The position numbers and the translations under genes are program-made. Below, piece after piece: positions 1-8,711 of a DNA stretch of 51,099 nucleotides (position 1 is its first letter; each line of letters begins with the position of its first letter). The DNA is from Arthrobacter sp. SDTb3-6. GTDB taxonomy: Bacteria; Actinomycetota; Actinomycetes; Actinomycetales; Micrococcaceae. Location: NCBI RefSeq assembly GCF_013376095.1, contig NZ_JAAMFN010000032.1, positions 1 through 51,099 of the forward strand, written 5' to 3'. Under the pieces are notes generated by a model. That model was not told the origin of the DNA. It was given only the letters and a program-made list of their open reading frames with translations, and ran no database searches.

Positions 1-1
1 A

Positions 2-403
2 ACCCGGGACGCGCCGTTCGGCGCCGACGCCGGCCCCGGCACGCTGGCACTGGCCACAGGGCGGCTGCTGGAGCACTACCAGTCCGGCGCGCAGACCCGC
101 CGCGTGCCCGAACTCGCGGCGGCCCGCCCGGAGGCGCGGCTGCTCATCCACCCGGCCACGGCCACGGCCCGCGGCATCGCCGACGGCGGGCCCGTGACGG
201 TGTCCAACGCCCGCGGCGCGGTGCACTGCACGGCCGAATACAGCACGGCCCAGCGCCTGGACACGGTGTTCCTGCCGTTCCACTTTTCGGGCCGGCAAAG
301 CGCCAACCTGCTCACGTCCCAGGCCACCGACCCCATCTCGGGGATGCCGGAGTTCAAGACCAGCGCGGTCGTGGTGGCGCCGGCCGGAAGGGGCCAGGCA
401 TGA
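2..403 (+). CDS. nasA: Assimilatory nitrate reductase, molybdopterin catalytic subunit (C-terminal part)
   Basis: Open at the left edge; only the last ~133 residues are present. They match the molybdopterin-dinucleotide-binding C-terminal domain of the nitrate reductase/formate dehydrogenase family: a TGRLLEHYQSGAQTRR stretch, a HPATATARGIADGGPVTVSN stretch and the ending LLTSQATDPISGMPEFK. In the family this cytoplasmic enzyme reduces nitrate to nitrite with bis-MGD and an iron-sulfur centre. The stop overlaps the ATG of the next gene (ATGA), so the two are probably translationally coupled. The partner flavoprotein and the nirB/nirD/siroheme genes at 10.5-16.2 kb support an assimilatory role. 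The catalytic N-terminus is outside the window, so a related molybdopterin oxidoreductase cannot be fully excluded. Confidence 0.85.
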   Translation, partial: TRDAPFGADAGPGTLALATGRLLEHYQSGAQTRRVPELAAARPEARLLIHPATATARGIADGGPVTVSNARGAVHCTAEYSTAQRLDTVFLPFHFSGRQSANLLTSQATDPISGMPEFKTSAVVVAPAGRGQA

Positions 404-2127
404 CACGGATCGATTCAGCCGCGCCGGCTGCACGGGAAGCGGCCACAGGCACGCCGCAGGTGGTCATCATCGGTTTTGGCCCGGTCGCCGCCCGGCTCGT
501 CGACGGGCTGCTCGCCGCGGTCCGGACCGGCGCGCTGGCCGTGACGGTGGTGGGCGATGAGCAGCACGCCGCCTACAACCGCGTGCTGGTGGCGGACCTT
601 GGCGTGGGCCGGACCACGGTGGATGCCATCACGCTGGCGGATACAGCGGAACTCGAGGCGGCCGGCGTCGTGCTCCACCTGGGCCGCTGCGTGCGGCGGG
701 TCGACCGCGCCCGCCGGCTCGTGCACCTTTCCGACGGCCCCGCCGTCCACTACGACCGCCTGGTCTTCGCCACCGGCGCCCGGCCCGTGGTGCCGAACCT
801 TCGCGGGCTCAACCCGGACCCGGAGCTGCCGGTGCGGCTGCCGGCCGGGGTCACGGCCCTGCGTGACCTCAAGGACGCCGCAGCCCTGCACCGGGCCGTG
901 CTGGGCGGGCGTCGCGTGGTGGTCCTCGGCGGCGGGATCCTGGGCCTGGAGGCAGCGCTGGCCGCGGCGGAGGAGGGCGCCCGCGTCACGGTGGTCCACC
1001 ACGGCGCCCACACGCTGGGCCGCAGCATCGACGCCGACGCCGGAAAGGTCCTGGCCGCCGCGTTGCGGGCCCGCGGAATCGAGGTGGCGGCCAATGCCCG
1101 GTCGACGGCGGTGGTCCTGGCCGGGACTGCCGGCGGCGGTGCTTCTGCGGGGGATAGTGGGACTGCCGGGGACGGTGGGACGGGCGGCCGGCCTGTTGCC
1201 CCGAAGCCGTCGTTTTCGGCCCTGGAGCTCGACGGCGGCGGCACCGTTCCCGGGGACCTGCTGGTCCTTTCCTGCGGGGTCCGGCCGCGTACGGAGGTGG
1301 CGGCGGGGTCCGGGCTCCGGACGGGCCGCGGCATCCTGGTGGACCACTCGTTGCAGGCACACCACGATCCCCACGTGTTTGCGATCGGCGACTGCGCCGA
1401 GGTCCGCTGCCCCGACGCCGGCTGCCGCGAGTGCGCTGGCAGCGCCGGGCCGTTGGGCCTGATCGGCCCCGGCTGGCGGCAGGCGGACTGGCTGGCCGGG
1501 TTCCTGGCCGGACCCGCGGAGCCGGCCGGACTTGGGGAGCCGGCCGGACTTGGGGAGCCGGCCGGACTTGGGGAGCCGGCACCGCCGCCGCCCGCCGAGC
1601 ACGCGCCGGTCATGCTGCTCAAGGCCCGCGGCGTGGACGTGGCGGCCGCCGGAAATGTGGCAGCCGGGCCGTTTGACGATTTTCCCGCCGCCTCCCCGGA
1701 CAGTTCCGCTGCCGTGGGTGGGAGCGCCGGGGCGCCGTTGCGCGTCAGCGTGTGGGCGGACCCGGAACACGGCAAGTACGTGAAGATGGCCACCCGGGAC
1801 GGCGTGTTGGAGGGGTTCGTCAGCGTGGGCATGCCCCGGGCTGCGGCCGAGCTGGTGCTGCTGTTTGAACGACGGGCCGAGCTTCCCGCCGACAGGTCGG
1901 CCCTGCTGGTCCTGGATGGTGCAGGGCTGCCGGCGCGCAATGATCCCGCGCGGACGGTGTGCCGCTGTGCCGGCGTCGACCAGCAGGCCATAGCGGCCGC
2001 CGTCGCCGGGGGCTGCGCCACGGTGGCCGAGGTTTCCGCCACGACCAGGGCGGGCACGGGCTGTGGCGGCTGCCACGGCGACGTGCGGGCCCTGATCGAG
2101 CAGCATTTCCAAGCCGCCCCGGCGTAA
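400..2127 (+). CDS. FAD/NAD(P)-dependent oxidoreductase with BFD-type [2Fe-2S] domain; likely nitrate reductase electron-transfer subunit
   Basis: 575 residues. An N-terminal FAD-binding fold (GFGPVAARLVDG near residue 25), a second nucleotide-binding motif (GGGILGLEAALAAAEEG near 173) and a FAIGDCAE signature near 328 resemble the flavin half of NirB. The C-terminus carries a BFD-like [2Fe-2S] domain (CRC, then CGGC). It overlaps the nitrate reductase stop by 4 nt, so it probably passes NAD(P)H electrons to that enzyme, as Klebsiella NasC or Bacillus NasB do. Two oddities: a cysteine cluster directly after the FAD signature (CAEVRCPDAGCREC) that I cannot assign, and a proline/glycine linker grown from three 18-bp repeats. 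The exact partner is inferred from adjacency. Confidence 0.85.
   Translation: MTRIDSAAPAAREAATGTPQVVIIGFGPVAARLVDGLLAAVRTGALAVTVVGDEQHAAYNRVLVADLGVGRTTVDAITLADTAELEAAGVVLHLGRCVRRVDRARRLVHLSDGPAVHYDRLVFATGARPVVPNLRGLNPDPELPVRLPAGVTALRDLKDAAALHRAVLGGRRVVVLGGGILGLEAALAAAEEGARVTVVHHGAHTLGRSIDADAGKVLAAALRARGIEVAANARSTAVVLAGTAGGGASAGDSGTAGDGGTGGRPVAPKPSFSALELDGGGTVPGDLLVLSCGVRPRTEVAAGSGLRTGRGILVDHSLQAHHDPHVFAIGDCAEVRCPDAGCRECAGSAGPLGLIGPGWRQADWLAGFLAGPAEPAGLGEPAGLGEPAGLGEPAPPPPAEHAPVMLLKARGVDVAAAGNVAAGPFDDFPAASPDSSAAVGGSAGAPLRVSVWADPEHGKYVKMATRDGVLEGFVSVGMPRAAAELVLLFERRAELPADRSALLVLDGAGLPARNDPARTVCRCAGVDQQAIAAAVAGGCATVAEVSATTRAGTGCGGCHGDVRALIEQHFQAAPA
1519..1572 (+). repeat. 18-bp in-frame tandem repeat, three copies
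   Basis: Three identical units (GAGCCGGCCGGACTTGGG) encode GLGEPA-type hexapeptides in the linker between the flavin and [2Fe-2S] halves of the 400-2127 protein. Confidence 0.95.
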
Positions 2128-2142
2128 CCCCATCAACCTCAA

Positions 2143-2208
2143 CTAGGTCGCAGTTATTACAGAATTCGGCCCCGGAAGGCCCCTTTTTCTGCAATAACTG
2201 CGACCTAG
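2143..2208. repeat. Family 1 palindromic repeat, copy 1 (likely bidirectional terminator)
   Basis: 22-bp arms 2143-2164 and 2187-2208 are inverted complements with one mismatch (CTAGGTCGCAGTTATTRCAG core) around a 22-nt loop ending in CCCCTTTTT. It lies between two convergent genes. A relative with the same arm core (CTRGGTSGCAGTTRTTRCAG) sits at 19339-19408, also between convergent genes. Confidence 0.9.
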
Positions 2209-2247
2209 ATGTCCACCGGGCGGCCAGGAGGTTGCCGCTTGCCCTTC

Positions 2248-3669
2248 CTACATGTGGACGTGGAGGCGGCGGGCCGCCTCTGCAATGGAGCCGGACAGCG
2301 AGGGGTAGACGGTGAAGGTGTTGGCGACGTCGTCCACGTGCAGTTTTTGTGCCACGGCCAGCGAGATCGGGAAGATCAGCTCACAGGCTCCCGCACCCAC
2401 CACCACGCCGCCGATCACGGTGCCGGAGCCCTTGCGGGCAATGATCTTGACGAAGCCGTCGTTGACGTTGCGCATCTTGGCCCGCGCGTTCGTCTGCAGC
2501 GGCAGCTTCACCACGTCGCCCTGGTAGCGGCCGGATTCGAGGTCGGCCTCGGAGACGCCCACGGAGGCGATTTCCGGGGAGGTGAAGATGTTCGAGGAGA
2601 CCTGGGTCAGCTTGAGCGGGCTGACGCCGTCGCCCAGCAGGTGCGCCACGGCGATGCGGCCCTGCATGGCGGCCACGGAGGCAAGCGCCAGCACGCCGGT
2701 ACAGTCACCGGCGGCGTAGACGTTCGGCGCACTGGTGCGGGAGACGCCGTCGACCTTGATGTGGCCGCTGGGCGTCAGCTCCACGCCGGCCGCTTCCAGG
2801 CCCATGCCGGAGGTGTTGGGGATGGAGCCGACGCACACCAGGCAGTGCGTGCCGGTGACCTGGCTGCCGTCGCCCAGGGTGACCGTGACGCCGTCGTCCG
2901 TGCGCTCCACGGACTGGGCGCGGGAGCGCGACAGCACACGCAGGCCGCGGCGCTCAAACACCTGCTCCAGCACGGCGGCGGCGTCCGAGTCTTCGCCCGG
3001 GAGCACCTGGTCGCGGCTGGAAATCAACGTGACCTTGGAGCCGAGGCCGTTGAACGCGGAGGCGAATTCGGCGCCCGTGACGCCCGAGCCCACCACGATG
3101 AGTTCCTCGGGCAGTTCGTCGAGGTCGTAGATCTGGGTCCAGTTGAGGATGCGTTTGCCGTCCGGCCGGGCCGAGGGGAGCTCGCGGGGGTGGGCGCCGA
3201 CGGATACCAGCACGGCGTCGGCCTTGAGGATTTCCTTGGTTTCCCCGCGGTCCACCTCGATGGTGTGGGGATCGAGCATGCGGCCGGTGCCGATGATGAT
3301 GGTCACGCCCAGCGCCTCGAGGCCGCCGCGGATGTCCGTGGACTGCTCCTTGGCCAGCTTCATCACGCGCTGGTTGACCTGCTGGAGATCGGCGCGCAGG
3401 GCATCCTTCACGTCGTCGGCATTGAAGCTCACACCCAGTTCGGCGGAGTCAATGCTGCGGTTCATGGACTCGGCCGTGGCAATGAGCGTCTTGGACGGGA
3501 CCACGTCGGTCAGCACGGCGGAGCCGCCCAGGCCGGCCCGCTCCACGATGGTCACCTTGGCGCCCATCGAGGCTGCGACCATGGCGGCTTCGTAGCCTCC
3601 GGGCCCGCCTCCGAGGATCGCCAGGCTGGGGACGGCAAAGGGCTGGTTTACATCTTGATCGCTGGTCAC
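2248..3669 (-). CDS. NAD(P)H-quinone reductase of the flavoprotein disulfide reductase family (LpdA/Rv3303c-like)
   Basis: 473 residues from a GTG start (VTSDQDVNQPF); the frame stays open upstream, but that part lies antisense to the purine phosphorylase gene, so I start at the GTG before the first Rossmann motif. SLAILGGGPGGYEAAM is the FAD-binding motif, VVGSGVTGAEFASAF the NAD(P) motif and YAAGDCTGV the second FAD contact. The redox-active CxxxxC of dihydrolipoamide dehydrogenases is replaced by GLGGSAVLTDVVPSK, with no cysteine, as in mycobacterial LpdA, which acts as an NAD(P)H:quinone reductase. It is divergent from the purine phosphorylase gene and convergent with the preceding flavoprotein gene. 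Substrate is inferred from the family. Confidence 0.85.
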   Translation of the reverse strand: MTSDQDVNQPFAVPSLAILGGGPGGYEAAMVAASMGAKVTIVERAGLGGSAVLTDVVPSKTLIATAESMNRSIDSAELGVSFNADDVKDALRADLQQVNQRVMKLAKEQSTDIRGGLEALGVTIIIGTGRMLDPHTIEVDRGETKEILKADAVLVSVGAHPRELPSARPDGKRILNWTQIYDLDELPEELIVVGSGVTGAEFASAFNGLGSKVTLISSRDQVLPGEDSDAAAVLEQVFERRGLRVLSRSRAQSVERTDDGVTVTLGDGSQVTGTHCLVCVGSIPNTSGMGLEAAGVELTPSGHIKVDGVSRTSAPNVYAAGDCTGVLALASVAAMQGRIAVAHLLGDGVSPLKLTQVSSNIFTSPEIASVGVSEADLESGRYQGDVVKLPLQTNARAKMRNVNDGFVKIIARKGSGTVIGGVVVGAGACELIFPISLAVAQKLHVDDVANTFTVYPSLSGSIAEAARRLHVHM

Positions 3670-3768
3670 AATTGAACATTCTCGCCTATTCGGGCACAGG
3701 CACCAAGTTCTACGAGGCGGCGAATTTTGCGGCCGGCCGTCCCTTGGCGTGGCCCGCGCAGTTGCCGG

Positions 3769-3780
3769 TAGGTTGGTCTG
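3769..3780 (+). promoter_or_regulatory. Candidate -10 box for a leaderless purine phosphorylase mRNA
   Basis: TAGGTT at 3769-3774 is followed by only 6 nt before the GTG at 3781, and no Shine-Dalgarno sequence fits between them. This is the arrangement expected for leaderless transcripts, which are common in actinobacteria. Confidence 0.5.
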
Positions 3781-4602
3781 GTGAACACCCAAGAAACTTT
3801 CCCCGAAACCGACCCCGCGGAGCTGGCCCGCCAGGCTGCCGCCCACATTGCCCAGGCCACCGGCGTCGAACAGCATGACCTGGCCCTGGTGCTGGGCTCC
3901 GGCTGGGGCGAGGCGGCAGGTCTCATCGGCGAGACCACGGCCACGCTCAACGCCGCCGAGGTGCCCGGCTTTTCCGCCCCCGCCGTCGTGGGCCATGTGG
4001 GCACCCTCACCTCGATCCGCACCCCCGACGGCCGGAACGTGCTGGTCCTGGGCGCGCGGACGCACTTTTACGAGGGCAAGGGCGTGCGCGCAGTGGTGCA
4101 CGGGGTGCGCACGGCAGCGGCCGCGGGCGCCAAGACGGTGGTGCTGACCAACGGCTGCGGCGGCCTGAACGAGGCCTGGGCGCCGGGCACGCCGGTGCTG
4201 ATCAGCGACCACATCAACCTCACCGCCACCTCGCCGCTTGAAGGCGCCTCCTTCGTTGACCTGACGGACCTCTATTCCGCCCGCCTGCGCGCCGTGGCCC
4301 GCGAGGTTGACCCGTCGCTGGACGAAGGCGTCTACGCCCAGTTCACGGGGCCGCACTATGAAACCCCCGCCGAGGTGCAGTACGCGAAGCGGATCGGGGC
4401 CGACCTGGTGGGCATGTCCACCGCGCTGGAGGCCATTGCCGCCCGCGCCGCCGGAATGGAGGTCTTCGGCATCTCCCTGGTAACGAACCTTGCCGCCGGC
4501 ATCAGCCCCGTCCCGCTCAGCCACGCCGAAGTGCTCGACGCCGGCCAGGCCGCCGGCCCGCGCATCTCCCGGCTCCTCGCGGACATCATCGCCCGGCTGT
4601 AG
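3781..4602 (+). CDS. Purine-nucleoside phosphorylase, trimeric type
   Basis: 273 residues, GTG start. It cleaves purine (deoxy)nucleosides with phosphate to give the base and (deoxy)ribose-1-phosphate in the cytoplasm. Family motifs in order: GSGWG at 39-43 (phosphate loop), [36 protein letters not shown] and [13 protein letters not shown] (purine/ribose contacts). Length is normal for the trimeric, mammalian-like family (PunA/DeoD names are both used). The next gene encodes a phospho-sugar mutase, and deoC lies at 18.3 kb, so a nucleoside-salvage role is likely. A -10 box 6 nt before the start suggests a leaderless message. Confidence 0.93.
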   Translation: MNTQETFPETDPAELARQAAAHIAQATGVEQHDLALVLGSGWGEAAGLIGETTATLNAAEVPGFSAPAVVGHVGTLTSIRTPDGRNVLVLGARTHFYEGKGVRAVVHGVRTAAAAGAKTVVLTNGCGGLNEAWAPGTPVLISDHINLTATSPLEGASFVDLTDLYSARLRAVAREVDPSLDEGVYAQFTGPHYETPAEVQYAKRIGADLVGMSTALEAIAARAAGMEVFGISLVTNLAAGISPVPLSHAEVLDAGQAAGPRISRLLADIIARL

Positions 4603-4670
4603 GGCCGGTTTCGTTGGGTGCCGGCCGTGGGGAACGGGCCGTGGTGGGCCGGCAGGGCGCCGTCGCGACC

Positions 4671-4797
4671 TTATGCGCCGAATCCATCCGCGGGTTTTGC
4701 GCATAACGACACTCTTATTTGTTTATGCGCCGGACCCGGCCCGGGTTTGGCGCAACTTGTCCACTGGCGCCAAACCGGCAACGGGTCCGGCGCATAA
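4671..4797. repeat. Family 2 double-hairpin palindromic element, copy 1
   Basis: Two hairpins in series. Hairpin 1 (4671-4706) is bounded by TTATGCGC and GCGCATAA. Hairpin 2 (4723-4797) has a perfect 16-bp outer stem (TTATGCGCCGGACCCG) enclosing a perfect 10-bp inner stem (GGTTTGGCGC). The same architecture recurs at 24523-24649 with matching flanks (ACC before, GGCACGG one base after). It occupies most of the 256-nt gap before the phospho-sugar mutase gene. Confidence 0.9.
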
Positions 4798-4846
4798 CGG
4801 CACGGGCCCGCCACCCCGGCCGCAGGGCAGAACGGCACGCAGCCGC

Positions 4847-4858
4847 TAGATTGGTTGC
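4847..4858 (+). promoter_or_regulatory. Candidate -10 box for a leaderless phospho-sugar mutase mRNA
   Basis: TAGATT at 4847-4852, then 6 nt, then the GTG start at 4859. The layout is identical to that before the purine phosphorylase gene, and no ribosome binding site is visible. Confidence 0.5.
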
Positions 4859-6658
4859 GTGACCCATTCTTCGCAGACCCGTTCCGAGTCCACGGCCGCA
4901 CTCGAAACTGCCGCCCTGACTGCCGCGGCCTCCCAGTGGGCCGCCCACGATGCCGACCCCGGAACGGCGGCGCAATTAACAACACTCGCGCGCCGCGCGG
5001 CCCACACCCCGGAGGCGGCCGCCGAGCTCGCGGACAGCTTTGACGGCAACCTGCAGTTTGGCACGGCCGGGCTCCGCGCCGTCATGGGGCCGGGCCCGAA
5101 CCGGATGAACCGGACAGTGGTGCGCCGCGCCGCCGCGGGGGTGGCCGCCCACCTGCTGGACCTGGCCCGGCAGGCCGCGCCGGATTACACCCCGCGCGCC
5201 GTGGTGGGCTACGACGCCCGGCACAACTCGCGGGACTTCGCCCGGGACACGGCCGCCATCTTCACGGCCGCCGGCATCGAGACGTTCCTGCTGCCGGCTC
5301 CCCTGCCCACGCCGGTGCTCGCGTTTGCCGTCCGCCACCTGGACTGCGAGGCCGGCGTCATGGTCACGGCCAGCCACAACCCGGCCAAGGACAACGGCTA
5401 CAAGGTCTACCTCGGCGGCCGCGCCGTGGCGCCGGAGGCCCGCGGCGTGCAGATCGTGGCCCCGCACGACGCCCAAATAGCCGCCCACATCGCCGCCGTG
5501 TCGCACACCGCGGAGGCCGGCGACACCTCCGCCATCGCGCAGGCGGACAAGGGCTGGACAGTGCCCGGCGCGGACCTTGTGGACAGCTACAAGGCTGCCG
5601 TCACGGCCCTCGCCGACCCGGAAAAGTTCCCCGCCCGTGACCTGCGCATTGCCCACACGTCCATGCACGGCGTGGGCCACGAGACCGCCCTGGCCGTGCT
5701 GGCGGGGGCCGGCTTCACGGACATCCACCCCGTCCCCCGGCAGTCCGCCCCGGACCCGGACTTCCCCACCGTCGCCTTCCCCAACCCGGAGGAGCCCGGG
5801 GCACTGGACCTGGCATTCGCCCTGGCACACGAGGTGGGGGCCGACGTCGTGCTGGCCAACGACCCCGACGCCGACCGCGCCGCCGTCGGCGCCCTGGACC
5901 CGGCCACCGGCCAGTGGCGCAAGTTCCACGGCGACGAGGTGGGTGCGCTGCTCGGCGCCCACCTGGCCTCCCGCGGCGGCCGTGCCGAAAAAGGTGCGAC
6001 GCCGGATGCCTCCCGGGTGCCCGTGTTCGCCAACTCGATTGTCTCCAGCAGGCTGCTGGCCCGGATTGCGTCCGCCGCGGGCTACCTGCACGTGCAGACC
6101 CTCACGGGCTTCAAGTGGATCTCGCGGGTGCCCGGCCTGGCGTACGGCTATGAGGAGGCGCTGGGCTACTGCGTGGCTCCCGAGGTGGTGCGGGACAAGG
6201 ACGGCATGTCCGCCGGGCTGCTCATCGCCGAGATGGCCGCTGCGCTCAAGGCGGAGGGCCGGACGCTGTTTGACGTGCTGGACGACCTCGCCCTGGAGCA
6301 CGGGCTGCACGCCAGCGACCAAATCAGCATCCGTGTGGAGGACCTTGGCGAAATCACGGCCATGATGGCCCGGCTGCGCGCCGAGCCTCCCGCATCCTTT
6401 GACGGTTCCCCCGTGTCCGGGTTCACCGACATGTCCGTGGCGACGGCGGAACTGCCCGCCACCGATGCCCTGCTGTACCTGACGGGGAAGGGCAGCCGGG
6501 TGATCGTGCGGCCCAGCGGCACCGAGCCCAAGCTCAAGTGCTACCTGGAGGTCATCGTGCCCGTGGCCGGGCGCGCGGAGCTGGCGGCGGCGCGGCGTGA
6601 GGCCTCCCGTGCGTTGGCGGCCGTCTCGGCCGATGTCAGGGCTGCGCTCGGCCAATAA
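4859..6658 (+). CDS. Phospho-sugar mutase (alpha-D-phosphohexomutase family)
   Basis: 599 residues, GTG start. It interconverts sugar 1- and 6- (or 5-) phosphates through a phosphoserine enzyme. The active-site loop VTASHNPAKDNGYK has its serine at residue 172; the metal loop is NDPDADRAA; the sugar loop is GYEEALGYCV; the C-terminal phosphate loop is RPSGTEPKLKCYLEV. Four-domain length is normal. Following purine phosphorylase, it may act on (deoxy)ribose-1-phosphate, but phosphoglucomutase or phosphomannomutase activity is equally possible and would feed polysaccharide synthesis. Preceded by a leaderless-type -10 box and a palindromic repeat. Confidence 0.9.
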   Translation: MTHSSQTRSESTAALETAALTAAASQWAAHDADPGTAAQLTTLARRAAHTPEAAAELADSFDGNLQFGTAGLRAVMGPGPNRMNRTVVRRAAAGVAAHLLDLARQAAPDYTPRAVVGYDARHNSRDFARDTAAIFTAAGIETFLLPAPLPTPVLAFAVRHLDCEAGVMVTASHNPAKDNGYKVYLGGRAVAPEARGVQIVAPHDAQIAAHIAAVSHTAEAGDTSAIAQADKGWTVPGADLVDSYKAAVTALADPEKFPARDLRIAHTSMHGVGHETALAVLAGAGFTDIHPVPRQSAPDPDFPTVAFPNPEEPGALDLAFALAHEVGADVVLANDPDADRAAVGALDPATGQWRKFHGDEVGALLGAHLASRGGRAEKGATPDASRVPVFANSIVSSRLLARIASAAGYLHVQTLTGFKWISRVPGLAYGYEEALGYCVAPEVVRDKDGMSAGLLIAEMAAALKAEGRTLFDVLDDLALEHGLHASDQISIRVEDLGEITAMMARLRAEPPASFDGSPVSGFTDMSVATAELPATDALLYLTGKGSRVIVRPSGTEPKLKCYLEVIVPVAGRAELAAARREASRALAAVSADVRAALGQ

Positions 6659-6749
6659 CGGGCCGGCGTTCCGGGGCCGTTGACCGCTGCCCGCGCCGCT
6701 GCCTAGGCTTGATTACAGGCAATTCGCGGCACGGGATTGGAGCGGCCCG

Positions 6750-7388
6750 ATGGCAAACCGCAACAGGCGGCCGAGTGCGCGCGACCATGCCCTCGAAGTG
6801 GCCAGGTACCGCGACGTCCGGGACGCCGCGGCCACGCCCATCCCGGTCGACGAATATTCCCAGGCGGCGGGCCGCACGTTGGATGCGGAGGGTGCCGTGC
6901 AGGACACCGCACCGCCGCGTTTCCACGAATCAGACCAGGTGTGGGAGGTTGCCAACAACGCCGTTGAGGCGGCCATGGCCCGCGGTGACTTTGACAACCT
7001 GGCCTACGCCGGCAAGCCCATTCCAGGCCTGGGCGGCACCGACGATCCGGACTGGTGGATCAAGGGCCTGCTGCAACGTGAGCATGTCAGCGGGCTCGGT
7101 CCCCCGGCCCTCATGCTCCGCAAGGAAGACGCCGAACTTGAGCAAACCCTGGACGCCGAATTCTCCGAGGCGCAGGTGCGTGCCATCCTGGCCGACTTCA
7201 ACCACCGGATCATCGAGGCCCGCCGACAACTGATGGGCGGGCCGCCCGTGACCACCCGGCTGCGGGACATCGAGGCGGAACTCGGCGCATGGCGGGCCCG
7301 GGCCGCGGCCCGCCGGCCCGCAACCCCCGCCCCGGCGCCCGAGCCTGCCCGGGGCAGCCGCATGGCACGGCTGTTCCGGCGCCAATAG
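6750..7388 (+). CDS. DUF1992 / DnaJ-homologue subfamily C member 28-like protein
   Basis: 212 residues. Residues ~54-175 match the DUF1992 domain: ESDQVWEVANNAVEAAMARG, FDNLAYAGKPIPGL, DPDWWIKGLLQRE and a helical C-terminal part ending LRDIEAELGAWRARA. A basic, proline-rich tail follows. Bacterial members are small cytoplasmic proteins of unknown function, and no J-domain HPD motif is present. GGAG lies 8 nt before the ATG, and a TAGGCT -10 box is visible near 6703. Confidence 0.8.
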   Translation: MANRNRRPSARDHALEVARYRDVRDAAATPIPVDEYSQAAGRTLDAEGAVQDTAPPRFHESDQVWEVANNAVEAAMARGDFDNLAYAGKPIPGLGGTDDPDWWIKGLLQREHVSGLGPPALMLRKEDAELEQTLDAEFSEAQVRAILADFNHRIIEARRQLMGGPPVTTRLRDIEAELGAWRARAAARRPATPAPAPEPARGSRMARLFRRQ

Positions 7389-7493
7389 CTCGGTGCCGAC
7401 GGGCCGCAACACACAGGCTGAAGGAAAACGGCCCCGCCGCGGCACGCGCTAGGGTAAAGCCATGCCCACGGCCCGCATGGAAGGGACTGTCCG

Positions 7494-8711
7494 ATGAACC
7501 AGCACGCCGCGAACGCCGGCACGGCCCTTGCCCGTGCCGGGTCACCGTCCCCGGAAGAGCCGCCCAAGCCCGAGGAGCGCAAGCCCGAGGAGCCGCACAG
7601 CCTGCCGGCCCGGTCCTGGAAATACGTGGCCAAGCGGGCGGTCGGGGAGTTCAGCTCCGACGGCTGCACGGACCTGGCCGCCGGGCTGACCTACTACGGG
7701 GTCTTCTCGCTCTTTCCGGCCATCCTGGCCCTGGTCTCCATCCTGGGGCTGGTGGGCCAGGCGCAACAAACCACCACGGTGATGCTGGAGCTGGTGGGGC
7801 GGCTGACCGACAAGGAGGTGGCGGACACCGTCGGCGGGCCCATCAGGGCGCTGGCGTCATCCTCCGCCGCCGGCTGGACGTTCGCGCTCGGCCTGGTCAC
7901 GGCCCTGTGGTCGGCGTCCGGCTATGTGGGCGCCTTCAGCCGGGCCATGAACCGCGTCTACGGAATCCCGGAGGGCCGCCCGGCCTGGAAGCTGCGGCCC
8001 GCCCTGCTGCTGGTGACCCTGGCCGCCGTGCTGCTGGCGGTGGCAATCGCCCTGATGCTGGTCCTCTCCGGGCCGGTGGCCAAGGCCATTGGCGGCGTCA
8101 TGGGCGTGGGCGATGCAACCCTTTCGGTGTGGAACCTGGCAAAGTGGCCGGTGGTCGCCGTCCTGGCCATTGTGCTGATCGCGGTCCTGTACTACTTCAC
8201 CCCCAACGTCCGCCAGCCCAAGTTCCGCTGGATCAGCATCGGGGCGGCCGTGGCCCTGGTGGCCATGGTCGTGGCGTCGGTGGGTTTCGGTTTCTACGTG
8301 GGCAACTTCTCCCGGTACGACAAAACCTACGGCACCATTGCCGGGATGATCGTGCTGCTGCTGTGGATCTGGATCCTGAACCTGATGCTGCTCTTCGGTG
8401 CCGAGGTGGACGCGGAACTGGAGCGCGGCCGCCAGCTCATGGCCGGCATCAAGGCCGAGGCCTGGCTTCAGCTGCCGCCCCGGGACACCGCAGCCAGCGT
8501 CAAAAGGCGCGAAAAGGAGGAGCAGCTCGTGGCTGAGGGCAGGTCCCTGCGCCGGCAGGCAGCCCCCGACCCCGTTCCCAGCGCAACCCCGGAAAAGCAC
8601 GCCCTGTGGTGGACCGCGGGGGTGGGCGCCGCCGTCGTGCTGGTGGCAGCGGTGCGGCGGCGGAACGGCACAGCCAGGACAGCACGGGAAAGGGCACACA
8701 ATGGACGTTGA
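7494..8711 (+). CDS. YihY/BrkB-family inner membrane protein
   Basis: 405 residues. A charged, proline-rich N-terminus (PEEPPKPEERKPEEP) precedes the YihY/UPF0761 core: DLAAGLTYYGVFSLFPAILALVS, a WSASGYVGAFSRAMNRVYGI stretch, several membrane helices between ~140 and 300 and the typical TYGTIAGMIVLLLWIWILNLMLLFGAEVD run (helix quoted across two parts of the family signature). A basic cytoplasmic tail ends in one more hydrophobic segment. Function of the family is unsettled; members are not the RNase BN once claimed. The stop overlaps the start of the mycothione reductase gene by 11 nt. Confidence 0.88.
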   Translation: MNQHAANAGTALARAGSPSPEEPPKPEERKPEEPHSLPARSWKYVAKRAVGEFSSDGCTDLAAGLTYYGVFSLFPAILALVSILGLVGQAQQTTTVMLELVGRLTDKEVADTVGGPIRALASSSAAGWTFALGLVTALWSASGYVGAFSRAMNRVYGIPEGRPAWKLRPALLLVTLAAVLLAVAIALMLVLSGPVAKAIGGVMGVGDATLSVWNLAKWPVVAVLAIVLIAVLYYFTPNVRQPKFRWISIGAAVALVAMVVASVGFGFYVGNFSRYDKTYGTIAGMIVLLLWIWILNLMLLFGAEVDAELERGRQLMAGIKAEAWLQLPPRDTAASVKRREKEEQLVAEGRSLRRQAAPDPVPSATPEKHALWWTAGVGAAVVLVAAVRRRNGTARTARERAHNGR

